Notes under the pieces: generated by a model
What the model saw: only the letters and a program-made list of their open reading frames with translations
Databases searched by the model: none
Told to the model about the DNA's origin: nothing
Shown: in pieces, positions 1 through 10,343 of the stretch
Numbering within the stretch: the first letter of the stretch is position 1
Layout of the letters: every line of letters begins with the position of its first letter
Program-made: the position numbers and the translations under genes
Origin: Gracilaria gracilis
Taxonomy: Eukaryota > Rhodophyta > Florideophyceae > Gracilariales > Gracilariaceae
Length of the DNA stretch: 64,000 bases
Assembly (NCBI GenBank): GCA_030374805.1
Contig: JARGSG010000227.1
Location: 372,001 to 436,000, forward strand
Direction of reading: 5' to 3'

Positions 1-963
1 TTCGTACTACACAAAACAATGCCCTCGAAACAGGCCTGTCTTCGCCGACTACTTTTGCCGCTCGTGTCTTGTATGATGGGCGTCTATCTAGTATCTACAC
101 GTACACGTAGTGGAGCAAAATATTTTAATCAGCGAAAGGCACATCATCTCTGCTCTGCATCCGAAGCTCTCGTGCAATCCAGCATATTATGAATGCTTCA
201 CTTCACCAGATGAGTCGTGTACGGTTGCATCTTCTAGGCGCGGCACCCTAGTAGCTGAGTGCGGGATGTTGCACAGACGAAGACGCCAGCTCGACGGAAT
301 GACGCATCTATTGGAATGCTTCTGTTTTTCTTCAAATCGTCTCAAACGATTCTGACCAAGTAGTCTTGCGTTGAACGGATGATGTCATCGACGCTACCGT
401 GTGTAAGTTTGCTAACCTTGGGAGAAATTGTTTCATAGGTCATTATATGAGAGTCTGGCGTGAAGTCTTCTTCGGCGACGTTGAAATGGAGAAATCCATT
501 CGATTGAATCCACTGGGAAGGCTTTATCTGATCAGTTGTGGAACGACAGATTTGAAATTTTCTGACAGATTGCTGCAAAACAGTTACAGTACTTGTACTG
601 TACCTGTATTACCAAGTGTATCATAGCTGCTCTAGCTACTGTAGCTAGATAACTTACTGCGTATCCGATAAAAGATGGTCTACTCTTGTTACAATGTACA
701 AAGAGAACAGACACATTCTGTTCGTTGTGTTCGTTTAACCCTTTTAAGCTCACAGCTTCAGCATCTCATTCATTCGTCCTTCGCGAATAGCTCATTGTTT
801 GAGCTACTAGAGTTGAGCAGAGCCACAGCGCTTTTGCTCACCAACTGGACAGAAGCACAAGATTTCAGTTCAGTATTGCACATCTGGTTGAAAGGATATA
901 GAGAACGGAGAAGTCCCGTTAACAGTATAAAGGCAGATACCAGGAGCAGGAGTCTCGGATCAA
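1..963. other. Intergenic, no gene recognised
   Basis: No convincing gene. A 78-codon minus-strand frame (342-578) has a protein-like composition and could be a terminal exon of something further on, but it has no recognisable domain and no clear splice partner. Confidence 0.4.
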
Positions 964-1569
964 ATGGAGACGGAATCGCTTTCTGGTCCATGTCGGCGGT
1001 CTGCTCGCAGCCTGGCTAATCGCAGCCGAGGCAGCACACGTGACCGGCGCGGACGTGGTGGAAGGGGTGGACGTGGCGGGCGTGGCGGAAGAGATGGGAG
1101 AGGCGGGAGAGGTGGAAGGGGCGGGAGAGGCGGACGAGGCGGGAGAAGTGGTTCAAGCAAAGCATCACGCCGAGCCTCCAAAGTCGACGTAAATCTTGGG
1201 TCGAACGAATACCGATACCGTGAGGAAGATCTAAGTGATGAGGACCAAGATAGTGGCGTGGATTTTGAAGAAGCCAGCAAGATACGGCCTGCGGAAGATG
1301 CAGAGGAGGTAGAAGTCAGTGATACGCCTCTATTAACAGAATTAACGGCTGACTTTTCTGGAATCGAACAGGTTCTCCGTAGTGTCCCTCAGTGGGTGAG
1401 GCTTGGAGAATCCACACGCTTCGCTCTCGGCATTTCTGAGAATCAAACTGTCTACGACTATCTTGATCCTCTGGAAACACAAGAAACTTATCCCCAGGAC
1501 GATGCCTCTGCATCCGATGGTAGTGAACTCGTGAAGCAAACGGTTGAGAAACTGTCCCTTGACTCATGA
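964..1569 (+). CDS. RGG/GAR-rich protein with acidic C-terminal half
   Basis: A 201-residue single-exon frame from ATG to TGA. Residues about 27-65 are an almost pure Gly-Arg repeat (RGGRGG units), the composition of the GAR/RGG boxes used for RNA binding and as arginine-methylation targets. The rest is acidic, with serine-aspartate clusters near residues 88-100 and no domain I recognise. The repeat is encoded by GGA/GGC-rich trinucleotides and may vary in length between strains. Low-complexity DNA can give false open frames, but the non-repetitive acidic half also stays open for about 130 codons, which supports a real gene. A nuclear or nucleolar RNA-binding role is inference from composition alone. 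Confidence 0.6.
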   Translation: METESLSGPCRRSARSLANRSRGSTRDRRGRGGRGGRGGRGGRDGRGGRGGRGGRGGRGGRSGSSKASRRASKVDVNLGSNEYRYREEDLSDEDQDSGVDFEEASKIRPAEDAEEVEVSDTPLLTELTADFSGIEQVLRSVPQWVRLGESTRFALGISENQTVYDYLDPLETQETYPQDDASASDGSELVKQTVEKLSLDS

Positions 1570-1881
1570 ACAGCTCAGCTCCGCCAATCTATGAACTAGT
1601 GCTTGTGTGTTTATCTGTTTTTTAAACTAGAGGTGAGCATCCAGCTACACCGCTGCACTTAGACGTCAGCAAGTGTATGAATTCACATGACAAGCCTTCA
1701 CGTCTTTGGGATGGGTTTCCAATGTGGTGTAACCGTATACTCTCCGACAACTACATGTGCTTTGCCGCCTCGATTGCACCGTGTCCGTTTCTTTCACATA
1801 AACAGAACATGACATTTCGACGCAAAAGGCATCTCCCCTTCCCCCAGAAAAAGCGACCCAATATGAAAGACTTCTTTCGAC
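1570..1881. other. Convergent 3' flanks
   Basis: Short spacer between the convergent ends of the RGG protein gene and CUL3. No feature seen. Confidence 0.4.
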
Positions 1882-4236
1882 TCATGCAACATACTGATAC
1901 ACTTGTCTCTTATCCTTTTGTCTCTCCAAATACTCCCTCTCTACAAGACTTTCAATCCTTTTCTTAATCTCCTGAGTGTTTGGTTCGAACTTCGACTCCA
2001 GTTCTCGTGTGACTTCAGCAATAAGTCTGTTGTGCTCTAAAGTCTTGCGATGCTTCATGATACGAACAACAACTGTGTCTATCACAGGGCCGCGATCCGC
2101 ATTAATGCGACAGCGTGTATGATTTCTTTCAGTTTCGTTCTCTTTCTGAGCCGTGACAACTTGCATTTTGATTCTTCTGCTACGACTTTGAAAGTCAGAG
2201 TTGAAAATGAATCTGTCGTCCGGTTTCACCTCCTTTTCCCGCGGTTCTTTTCTCAAAACCTTGTGCTTAGCTAGAGAAAGACTTTGCAAATGTCTGATAA
2301 GCTCTGATTCAGTGATGAGCGTAGCATCAGCGATTTCCTTGTACGTAAGACTGTCATTAGAATTAAACAACAGAAGAATGCACATTGCATACGCAGACAC
2401 CGAATACAAGTCGTATACTCGGGGGCCAAACGTCGCCCGGATCTCTGCCGTGCCAAGGGATTGCTGCCATGTCAATCGTCGCCCATTGTGCTTCTTATAA
2501 TAGAATTCCTCAAACTTCGAGGCACAATGTACGGCATCTTCTGGAAGATTAACAGTTGGCGCTTGAGGAACAGGCCAACTCATGGTGGTGAGAACAAAAA
2601 CCCTCAAATCAATTCCTCGCATTTCAATAGACTCCTGAGCAACTAAGTCTCGGAACTGCGATGTACTTTCGTCGCTGGTTTTCATATCGTTGAACATGAT
2701 TTCCATTTTTGAAGTGTACAAATATCCGCAATCGGTCTTCATCTTGGTGATGAAACTCCGCTCTGCATCAGAGGAAGTAGACCGTGAATAGAGTAGCCGT
2801 TTTTGCAAATGTTGCTTGTAATACCGTTCAAAGACATCCTTATCACTTAGATATCTAAACAATGCCATAACCGCATCCAGCTTGGCATCGACTTCATCAT
2901 CAGTGAGTCCCTTGAAGTCTTTCCGTAATAGCTTGTCTACATACAGGGAGAGGTATTCGGCAGATCGACTAAAGCCATTTATAAACCGTTCAAATGCATC
3001 ATTGACCGCTGAAACGAAGCGTTTATCGGGAACGCTTTCTTGCCGTGGTTGGGGACCACTAAGTGAATCGCCGTTAGGTCCACTGCTGAGTTGCTCGAAG
3101 AAATATCTAGTACCCATGGTTGAACCTGGAGTATTCGAGGGCATCTGTGTCTTCTCACCAAGAACAGTGAACGCCGTGTTGACAATGTTGTCGTATTTCT
3201 CCCGCAACATTAGAATGGCATTAACCAGAGATATGGGATCGCGAACATTTTCCGCATTCTGAATGATTTCCGTTCCTCTTTCCAAAACCTCTTGTTTGAG
3301 GTTGTTGCGAACTTCCTCTTCACCGTCCTTAATACCTTTGAAAAGGGTATACATGAGTTTAAGGTCATCAATTTTGTCATTACGCAACATCCAGATAAGA
3401 CCAGAGTTTTCCATGTTGATAAGTTTGGCCATGTACTTCGAGATAAGTTCGGTTTCCGCAACGCGACGTACCTTGGGCGCAGTGCCCAGTTCCAAGTAAC
3501 ACTCAACTCTCAAGCGCTCCTGATTGATACGCTGACTTGCCTTCCGCAAATATTCAGAACAGGTTGTCTCGGATAGGTAGAGAGTGGCTTCTCTTGCGTA
3601 AAACTGTCGCGTTCGCTCAAGGAAGCCATCTTCAAAAACGGTCTCATAAACAGATTTGCCTGCATCATCCACGCCTAGTTCAGCCAGCATTCTGGTAATG
3701 TTTTTTACGAGCAAGGTATCAATGGGTTCTCCATTGCGCTCCTTGTCGATGCTCGCCAGGAGAGTCTCCGATAAACGCGGAAGGATAGAGGGATGGTGGA
3801 CGACTTCTTGGCGGAAGAGTGCGAGCCCAAGCTCGTGTACATTCTTTTTCTTCTTCGGTTTAACATAATGACGGTCCATATACATCAAAACCTCGCGCAC
3901 ATGTGAAAGGCTGATTTCAAACCAGGTCCACTGACGCTTAATCTCGGAAAGAAAGGCAGGGGGTTCCGCACGCTTGATAAGGTCCGCAACCGCGTTGAGA
4001 TGATCGGTCTGTAGACTAGTCAGACCGCTGTACAGATAATCGCCGTGCTTGTGGAGCACCATGTTGTATGAGTACCGATACAATTGCTCAAACGAAAGGT
4101 TGGAGATATTGCGCTTGTTAATCTCATTGATAGCATGTTCAAGCGTCTGCCATGTCTTCTCCGCAAAATGGGGGTCCAGTTGAGCGGGCTGCGGAAAGCA
4201 AGAGATGACGAAGCGGCCAGTATTACGGCGTGCCAT
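1882..4236 (-). CDS. CUL3: Cullin-3-type scaffold of CRL3 ubiquitin ligases
   Basis: 784 residues, the usual cullin length, starting at the ATG that gives MARRNTGRF (a longer frame upstream opens only on TTG). The N-terminal cullin repeats carry cullin-3 signatures (LSFEQLYRYSYNMVLHKHG, then a DxxLMYMDRxYV-like stretch). The central cullin homology domain has DVFERYYKQHLQKRLL. The C-terminal winged helix has the neddylation site VVRIMKHRK, with the acceptor lysine at about residue 728, and the protein ends in QVYQYVA as animal and plant CUL3 do. It should bind RBX1 at the C-terminus and BTB-domain substrate adaptors at the N-terminus, in cytosol and nucleus. It is divergent from the JmjC gene across a 1.3-kb spacer. 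The match runs the whole length with no gap or break. Confidence 0.95.
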   Translation of the reverse strand: MARRNTGRFVISCFPQPAQLDPHFAEKTWQTLEHAINEINKRNISNLSFEQLYRYSYNMVLHKHGDYLYSGLTSLQTDHLNAVADLIKRAEPPAFLSEIKRQWTWFEISLSHVREVLMYMDRHYVKPKKKKNVHELGLALFRQEVVHHPSILPRLSETLLASIDKERNGEPIDTLLVKNITRMLAELGVDDAGKSVYETVFEDGFLERTRQFYAREATLYLSETTCSEYLRKASQRINQERLRVECYLELGTAPKVRRVAETELISKYMAKLINMENSGLIWMLRNDKIDDLKLMYTLFKGIKDGEEEVRNNLKQEVLERGTEIIQNAENVRDPISLVNAILMLREKYDNIVNTAFTVLGEKTQMPSNTPGSTMGTRYFFEQLSSGPNGDSLSGPQPRQESVPDKRFVSAVNDAFERFINGFSRSAEYLSLYVDKLLRKDFKGLTDDEVDAKLDAVMALFRYLSDKDVFERYYKQHLQKRLLYSRSTSSDAERSFITKMKTDCGYLYTSKMEIMFNDMKTSDESTSQFRDLVAQESIEMRGIDLRVFVLTTMSWPVPQAPTVNLPEDAVHCASKFEEFYYKKHNGRRLTWQQSLGTAEIRATFGPRVYDLYSVSAYAMCILLLFNSNDSLTYKEIADATLITESELIRHLQSLSLAKHKVLRKEPREKEVKPDDRFIFNSDFQSRSRRIKMQVVTAQKENETERNHTRCRINADRGPVIDTVVVRIMKHRKTLEHNRLIAEVTRELESKFEPNTQEIKKRIESLVEREYLERQKDKRQVYQYVA

Positions 4237-5497
4237 GATGAAGTCGTTGAGCAGCAAAGACGAGCTCAGAAGTGATGAGACTGTAGCAAGACGCTAGCGC
4301 CCACGTAGAATGCAAGCGCAGGGAAACGCTTAAGCAAGCGCCGCGAAAACGAAGGAGGTGGCGCAACGCGCGAGTGAGGAAGAATCTCGACGCGACTGGG
4401 CCGGCTTGACGGGACAGCGAACTGTGGATGGAAACGTACGGCAGGAAAGAATATGCGAAGTGCGTAGATACGGGGGGGTACACACACAAGCATGCAGCAC
4501 TTGCATCCGCGCGCCGTACAGCGCTTACGGACAACGGAGCCTCTGAGACTCGAGTTGTATGCTCGCGCGTGCGCATGGCGCAGCCTTTTTGCCGCCATTT
4601 GCCGCGTGGTTTTGTCTTTGGACGTTTGTAGTCCAAACTTTGGACCCTGCTGATTGGTGCGCGTGCGCCCTACGTGTGTACGTGGCTCCCTGGAAGGCTT
4701 GCTTGTTGTATTGTTGGCGCATGCATTTCATAATGTCAGCAGCCCGTCAGTGACGAGTTGTGGCAAGTGCTTACCATACCACGCGGCAACTGCCAGTGGT
4801 GCGGACGGACATGCATGAAGTGTAGATACCGTTGTACAAGGGTAGCCTTGTGATCCGGCGAGACCAAGTTAGGACACGTCTTCATCATCATGATCAGCGC
4901 CTAGTGTTTTGACTTTCGGCGCTTTCTTCCCGTGCCGTTTTCACATAAGTATCATGCTCCGCTTTTCCTGGCGACCTGTAAAATGACAATAACTACGGCA
5001 CGGAAAGAGCCAGCTGGAGCTTTTGACTAAAAAACTGCCGCTACACCCTCAACTCATTCGAGAGCTGCCGCCGCCGATCTCGTGTAAGTGCCACTTTCAG
5101 GTGCGCCGTCCCTTGCCGCGGGCGAAAATGCTCAACAATGAGCAACCAAAATCCAGAGCGACGCGCCTACCTTTCCTCGCGTTCGTGAGCCTGGTCCAGG
5201 CTCTGTTTAACAGATCCACTCTTTATCCGCTTGTACTCGCTTCGCGGCGGTTTAATTCCCCTTGCGCCAAAACAGTCAAGCGCTTTGGCTGCGTTGCTTG
5301 ATATTGCAAGTCTTTGTCACCGCCCTTGTCCGCCATCGACGACTTTCGTTTCTTGTCTTTCGTTCAAGCTATAGACTTTTTATAGGCCGCTGTCTGCCTG
5401 CGACGACGCAAAGCGGGCTTGCTTGTTTGGTTTTCAAGTCTGCTGCAGCGCAGGCCCTAGGAATTCAACTCAGCTTAGAAATACCTCTCTGCGTTTG
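4237..5497. promoter_or_regulatory. Divergent spacer between CUL3 and the JmjC gene
   Basis: About 1.26 kb between two head-to-head ATGs, expected to hold both promoters. Several frames are open here but none looks like a protein. No clear TATA box found. Confidence 0.4.
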
Positions 5498-6904
5498 ATG
5501 ATGAGGCGCTGTACATCTGCAGTCAAAACACAGGCCTACTTCAATGCCGCCCGTGTGGAGCATACCGCTTTTGTCAATCATTTCCTCCCAGCGCCGTCCA
5601 AACGTCCTCGTCACTTAAACCGAAGCGCCACTTGCACATTGGCACCACACCCGCTGCTCACTTCGCCCGAAGAACAGCAGCATTTTTTGCAAACCATATG
5701 GGGCAAGAAGCCTCATCTGTTTCGTAACCTACTCCCAGTACAGTCTCTGACCCCCGATGAACTCGCAGGTCTATCTTGTGACCTTCCATCTCGAATAATT
5801 CGCGGTCGCGGCGATGGGGAGACGGAAGGACCGTACACCTTGGAACACGGTCCGTTTTCGCCCGACCATTTCTCCACGCTCCCAGAGACGGACTGGACAC
5901 TGTTGGTGGACCGCGTCAACCAGTGTGTTCCTCAAGTGGCTGATGTTCATAATAGTTTTACCTTTCTTCCCAACTGGCGTTTTGACGACATTATGATATC
6001 GTACGCGCCCATAGGCGGTAGTGTAGGTCCGCATGTGGACAACTATGATGTCTTCCTTCTCCAAACATCTGGCACCAGGCTTTGGAAGACTTCATACACC
6101 CCGATCAGTGTAGATGAGGAGCAACTGGTACCTGGCCTAGACCTTCGAATACTGCGAGGTGCATTCCAACCTGATGAGGAGTGGGTTTTGGAACCTGGTG
6201 ATGCACTTTACGTCCCGCCACGTTTTCCTCATCATGGCATAAGTCTCAGTAATGATTGTGTTACGTATAGTGTCGGGTTTCGAGCACCTTCTATTGCGAG
6301 TTTAATGTCTGGATGGGTGGCAAATGTTGTGCAAGAACAGCGCTTGTGGGAGCAACTCTTACATGAAGATGGTAACGATTTGCTGCCCAATGTATCGGAT
6401 CCAGCGAGAGTGACGGATACAACTGTACAACACGCCTTCGACAAGTTGCTTTCCAAGTTGAGAGAAGACCAAGGTGTTAAACAACAGTTTCGCAGATGGT
6501 TCGCAACACATCTCAGCCAACTTGGAGAGCCAAGTGAAGAAGAAACACCCGATGACGCTGAAGTACAGCAAATGATACATGCTATAATGAGGTCCGTTGA
6601 GACTGAGAATGACCTCGGTGTAAGGCAGAGGGAGGGCTCTACATTCATTTACGCATGTGATGAGGATAAGTGCTGTATGTACATCGATGGCGAAGAATGG
6701 CCAGTGGAAAACGATAGGATGGCAACCTTCATCTGTGGGCGAAGAAGTCGAAGTGCTGCTGAATACGCAGAGCTCTGTCTCCTTGAACCATCTTTTAAAC
6801 AACTCTTGTGCAATTTATTAACTGCCGGTGTTCTGTATACTGACGATGATGCGTATTCCGAGAGGACTGAGGAAGACCTTGATAAGAGTACAGAACAGAA
6901 GTAG
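5498..6904 (+). CDS. JmjC/cupin-4 ribosomal-protein oxygenase, YcfD/RoxA type
   Basis: A 468-residue Fe(II)/2-oxoglutarate oxygenase of the family that hydroxylates an arginine of ribosomal protein uL16 in bacteria (YcfD/RoxA); human MINA53 and NO66 are related. The first ATG is at 5498 (a longer frame starts only on TTG). The first 40 residues are rich in Arg, Ser and Ala with few acids, suggesting import into mitochondrion or plastid. The WGKKPHLFRN entry motif, the iron ligands HxD (about residues 179 and 181 in GPHVDNYDVFLLQ) and a downstream His (245/246 in PPRFPHHG) are all present, as is the LEPGDALYVPP strand. A winged-helix-like C-terminal region follows. Substrate identity in an organelle is inferred. 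Convergent with OXA1. Confidence 0.88.
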   Translation: MMRRCTSAVKTQAYFNAARVEHTAFVNHFLPAPSKRPRHLNRSATCTLAPHPLLTSPEEQQHFLQTIWGKKPHLFRNLLPVQSLTPDELAGLSCDLPSRIIRGRGDGETEGPYTLEHGPFSPDHFSTLPETDWTLLVDRVNQCVPQVADVHNSFTFLPNWRFDDIMISYAPIGGSVGPHVDNYDVFLLQTSGTRLWKTSYTPISVDEEQLVPGLDLRILRGAFQPDEEWVLEPGDALYVPPRFPHHGISLSNDCVTYSVGFRAPSIASLMSGWVANVVQEQRLWEQLLHEDGNDLLPNVSDPARVTDTTVQHAFDKLLSKLREDQGVKQQFRRWFATHLSQLGEPSEEETPDDAEVQQMIHAIMRSVETENDLGVRQREGSTFIYACDEDKCCMYIDGEEWPVENDRMATFICGRRSRSAAEYAELCLLEPSFKQLLCNLLTAGVLYTDDDAYSERTEEDLDKSTEQK

Positions 6905-7058
6905 AACGAGGAGAACCTTCCTCCTCCATCGTTCATCGCTTCTGTTCATTAGATGCCGTCCGTCATCCATACCAAATTGGCAAACATAGTCTACGTTCTC
7001 AGCAGCTCATATATAAAAGCCAAACTGGTTCAATCAAACTTTGGCAACTGACCATCTC

Positions 7059-8303
7059 TCAATTTGTTGCAATGCCCATCTTTTTCTTCGGTTTTTGTTT
7101 CAATAGAACGGGCTTAGCCACTGTACCATCACCAAGAGATGTGACCTTCTTTCCGTAGCTTGCGAGGACTTGCTCAATATTGATTTCTTTGGATACGCCA
7201 GCCTGTCGCGCAAGAGTAGCCATTTTTGCCTCTCTTTCCCTCGCAGCACGAGTGCCTGGAATAGAAGCAGGAGTCACATCAAGACCTATCATTTTTCTGA
7301 TGCTCGGGGTACGCATTGCCGCCCCCAGAGCCACAGAGAACAGGTTGTTTGGTATCCAGTAACAAAAGACTGCCGCTGGGAACCAGTACGTCAGAGGTAT
7401 GGACAAGGCAGCTACTGCGCGCATTCCATTCTTCATTTGCGGAGACATTTTCGTTGAGCCCGTATCGCCTCCCAATTCAGTCATACCAAGCAAAGACGCG
7501 CCACAAATGGCTGGTAGAACGTAGGTCGGGTCCATCACTGACAAATCGGTGAACCATGCAGCACCACCATCAACAAAAGTCGGATCCGATTGTGATAGAC
7601 GTCTTATGCTCACAAAAAACGAGATAAAGACGGGGAACTGAGCGAGAGGACCGATTAAGACTTTTGCGGGAGCCACACCTGCAGTTCTCATGAATTCCTG
7701 CATATCTTTTTGTTTTGTGGCGGCCAGAGGTCGGTTGCCTGTCTTTATGGCCTCCATTACCTCTTCTCGTTTCTCCATCAAGTCTGGCTGTATAGCTTGC
7801 ATCTTTGCGGAGTTCTTCATCGTCATTAATGTGGCTGGCAACAGTAGAGTGCGTATCATAACTGTTGAAGCCGCAATCGCTAAGTACCATGGTAGATTTG
7901 ACGCGTCATGAGTCATATTTAGCAACGAGATTGCTGGCTGCAGCAGTGTGTCAGATAAAGACGAAGAGGCGACTTCTGTAGCAGTTGCCGCAATGTCGGT
8001 GGCTGTCACTGCATCTGTTACGGTATTGACATTTTCGAGCGCTGTTACATCCACCGCTTGAGCTTGATCCGAAGTGCTGGGTATCTGGTCCACGTTAGTT
8101 GGAGAATCGGGTCGACCAACGCGGTGATCTGCTGAGATATCCTCTGCGTGCGCAATGTTTGGTGGAAATGTTGAACTGGTAGCGGAAGCTGCAGATGGAA
8201 GTGAAGATAGATAACGAGGGTTTCGATTGAGCGGTAATAATCGTGAGGGTTGTGATCTTCTTAACGCTTTCGCACTGAGACGTCCAAGCAGAACTCTATT
8301 CAT
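7059..8303 (-). CDS. OXA1: Oxa1/YidC/Alb3-family membrane insertase, probably mitochondrial
   Basis: 414 residues. The first about 50 are basic and hydroxylated (MNRVLLGRLSAKALRRSQPS), a typical mitochondrial presequence, followed by a low-complexity Ala/Thr/Asp linker to about residue 125. The 60KD_IMP core then starts with a membrane segment at MTHDASNLPWYLAIAASTV, continues with the conserved cytosolic/matrix hairpin (MKNSAKMQAIQPDLMEKREEV) and four more hydrophobic segments, including the FPVFISFFVSIRRL and YWFPAAVFCYWIPNN stretches characteristic of Oxa1. The basic C-terminus (KQKPKKKMG) would suit ribosome contact in the matrix. Plastid Alb3 is the alternative, but the presequence and core favour Oxa1. 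Head-to-head with BLOC1S1. Confidence 0.9.
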   Translation of the reverse strand: MNRVLLGRLSAKALRRSQPSRLLPLNRNPRYLSSLPSAASATSSTFPPNIAHAEDISADHRVGRPDSPTNVDQIPSTSDQAQAVDVTALENVNTVTDAVTATDIAATATEVASSSLSDTLLQPAISLLNMTHDASNLPWYLAIAASTVMIRTLLLPATLMTMKNSAKMQAIQPDLMEKREEVMEAIKTGNRPLAATKQKDMQEFMRTAGVAPAKVLIGPLAQFPVFISFFVSIRRLSQSDPTFVDGGAAWFTDLSVMDPTYVLPAICGASLLGMTELGGDTGSTKMSPQMKNGMRAVAALSIPLTYWFPAAVFCYWIPNNLFSVALGAAMRTPSIRKMIGLDVTPASIPGTRAAREREAKMATLARQAGVSKEINIEQVLASYGKKVTSLGDGTVAKPVLLKQKPKKKMGIATN

Positions 8304-9183
8304 TTCTGCTTGCGCTTATGTACCAAAGACCAGAGCTGAACTCGGGCAAGGCGATGTGGAAAGCTATATCTCGGTGCGTCACTTGCAAGTTGCAACTTGC
8401 AACTTGCAAGGTTGTTTCGATGTCATGGTATCATTGATCAATTTAGTGCTCATCAAAAGATTTCCGCAATTTTTAGTTCGCATTGGGAATCCAACGGCAC
8501 ACGTACGTGCAGTTACAGATGCTAGGACAAGGAAGAATTCTACTTCTCAAAGCACATGACATGCTACATTGTAGGCTCTGGGTCGAGAAACGCTTTGCGC
8601 TACACGATATCTAGCCATACTTGCTGCACCATAGCTATCTTTACTCTTGGTTCAAACCCGGCAGTTTCGTATGCATACTAAAATTATGTTTCAGGGCCAA
8701 ATGGCGGTGGGGATAACTTTATCTATCATATAAAATTTCGTTCATATGTGCTCCCGTAAGTTTACATTTTCCGTCGGTCGTCTTTGGCAACATCTCGTGA
8801 TCCACGGTACTCACTTACAGTTTGGATGTAGGCTTACAGACTTCAGGGTAGGGCTTGTAAGATTATGTCCCATTCGAGTTGACACCTTCTACGCAAAGCA
8901 CACGACTGTAGCTCTACCGTTGGTACTGTTTGTAAGCACAAACAGCATCTTGATCAGGACTTCCACTTGAGAAGCAGACTTGTACGGTTGAAAGGGCAAT
9001 CCCTTCTATCGTATCTAACTGCAAAGCTTTCTCTTGTTTTTGAAGCTGGGGGCCTTCTGAAGTGAGGCGTGCCACCGCGAAATCAGCATTGTGCTCCATT
9101 TTGCGTCTAGCATTCCTATCTACCATCAACAGTTCTCATTCTGTTTGTTGTGCTTTAATTGCGTTTTCAACAAGTGCTAAGGG
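8304..9183. promoter_or_regulatory. Divergent spacer OXA1 / BLOC1S1
   Basis: About 880 bases, expected to hold both promoters. A small tandem of the heptamer TTGCAAC lies at about 8381-8411. The same short motif in inverse orientation occurs near 49735-49760. Nothing else recognised. Confidence 0.4.
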
Positions 9184-9682
9184 ATGTTGTCTGTTCACCT
9201 TCGTGAGGCGGAGCGAAGGAAAAATGAGCTGAAACCGTCATTGAGTATGTGTTGGATTCCTTCTGAACCTCATTATTGTGTTGTCTAACATGATAACACT
9301 TCTTATCTCGTTCAGGTGCAGGGGCTCAAAAGGTTCAAAAAGCAGCTTCGGAGCTCAGTGATGCTCTTTTGAAGGTTGTTAATGAGGATGTTCAAGAGGT
9401 ATCTCAAATGTAGTCCACTTCAAAATACCTGAATCTAAACTACTTGATGTCATCTAACGCTTTCTTGTTTGCCATCAGGTGTACCAGGCGGAACGTCAGA
9501 TCGAAACGGAGCTCCGAAACATTGAGCGTTTGTTGTCTTCTAATGGTTACCAAATTCATCAGTGGACCACTCTGCTCGATCGACTTACTACTGAACTGAA
9601 GGAGCTTGGTGACATATCTAACTGGGTAGAAGTACTGGAGCAATCTGCGAATGAAATTAAGAACATTTCCACCCGGCTGTGA
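9184..9682 (+). CDS. BLOC1S1: BLOC1S1 / GCN5L1-like subunit, three exons
   Basis: Spliced gene: exons 9184-9244, 9316-9398 and 9479-9682, with introns of 71 and 80 nt that begin GTATGT and GTATCT and both end in CAG. Joined exons give 115 residues (human protein 125). The start, MLSVHLREAERRKNELK, resembles the human MLSRLLKEHQAKQNERKEL. The middle has the predicted coiled-coil A-x-x-L-x-x-AL pattern. The last exon carries the family end (ELKELGDISNWVEVLE, compare EIGDVENWARSIE). In animals this small coiled-coil protein is a subunit of BLOC-1 and BORC, acting on endosome and lysosome trafficking, and also regulates mitochondrial acetylation. The phase fits at both junctions (61, 83 and 204 nt). 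The two first exons are too short to stand out as open frames. Confidence 0.87.
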
Positions 9683-10343
9683 TTGTTGACAGCTCCCATA
9701 TACCCAAGAAGAGACTGGTCTGTACATACACACCCAGCGTATTGAATAACGTTGAGCACTCCCTCTTACGGTGTCCTTTAAGAAATGCGTCAAAAAGACG
9801 ATGTTTACCACCCCTACGTGACCGTTATGAGTTATCTGCTACAGAGATTATATAACGAAGGCCTGAAAGAGTGTTGGTCTACCTCATGAGAGATCGTTTC
9901 TTTCAAGAGAAGCGTTCTGCGCTATGGAGGAATTAGACATAGGCACCTATAAAGAGAGAGAGTATTACGAGTTTGTAACTTCTCTGTCGGGCCAGAAAAC
10001 CAAGTTTGGGCAGTGATTTTTTTTTTTACTTTTATAGTTTTGGAATAGCAAGGGTAGTGTTACAACAGTACGTGAAGAACATGGTTTGAACTCTTCAGCT
10101 TCCCCTTCTTCGCCGAACTCAAGGGACTCCTAAAACTCTTCACTATCGTGTTCCATCGATATTGACATCGAGGTTAGTCAACCAGGTTGGGAAACAGTTT
10201 GTTCAAGCTAACCGACGGACACTGTGGTCACAAAGAATCACGCAGCAACTCCCTGCTCTTCATCCACAAGCTGGGGCCATCTTTGTATTCTCCCGCAGTT
10301 TTCCTCAGTGAGATCCGCTTGTTCCCTCCGAATTCCTTCAGAG
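9683..10343. other. Intergenic with a dispersed-repeat fragment
   Basis: Upstream of EMC3. Bases about 9865-9955 resemble 54690-54790 (shared stretches AAGAGTGTTGGTCT, then TGAGAGA-CGTTTCTTT and AA-CGTTC), suggesting two copies of an old dispersed repeat. The frame of EMC3 stays open upstream but only on GTG. Confidence 0.45.

Noticed and set aside
342-578. Minus-strand 78-codon frame at the left edge
   Set aside because: Protein-like composition only; no motif and no splice evidence.
8381-8411. TTGCAAC heptamer tandem, also near 49735-49760
   Set aside because: Too short and simple to argue for a shared element.
8620-8680. GGTTCAAACCC, like the T-loop of a tRNA
   Set aside because: The flanking bases cannot form the T-stem and no cloverleaf can be built.
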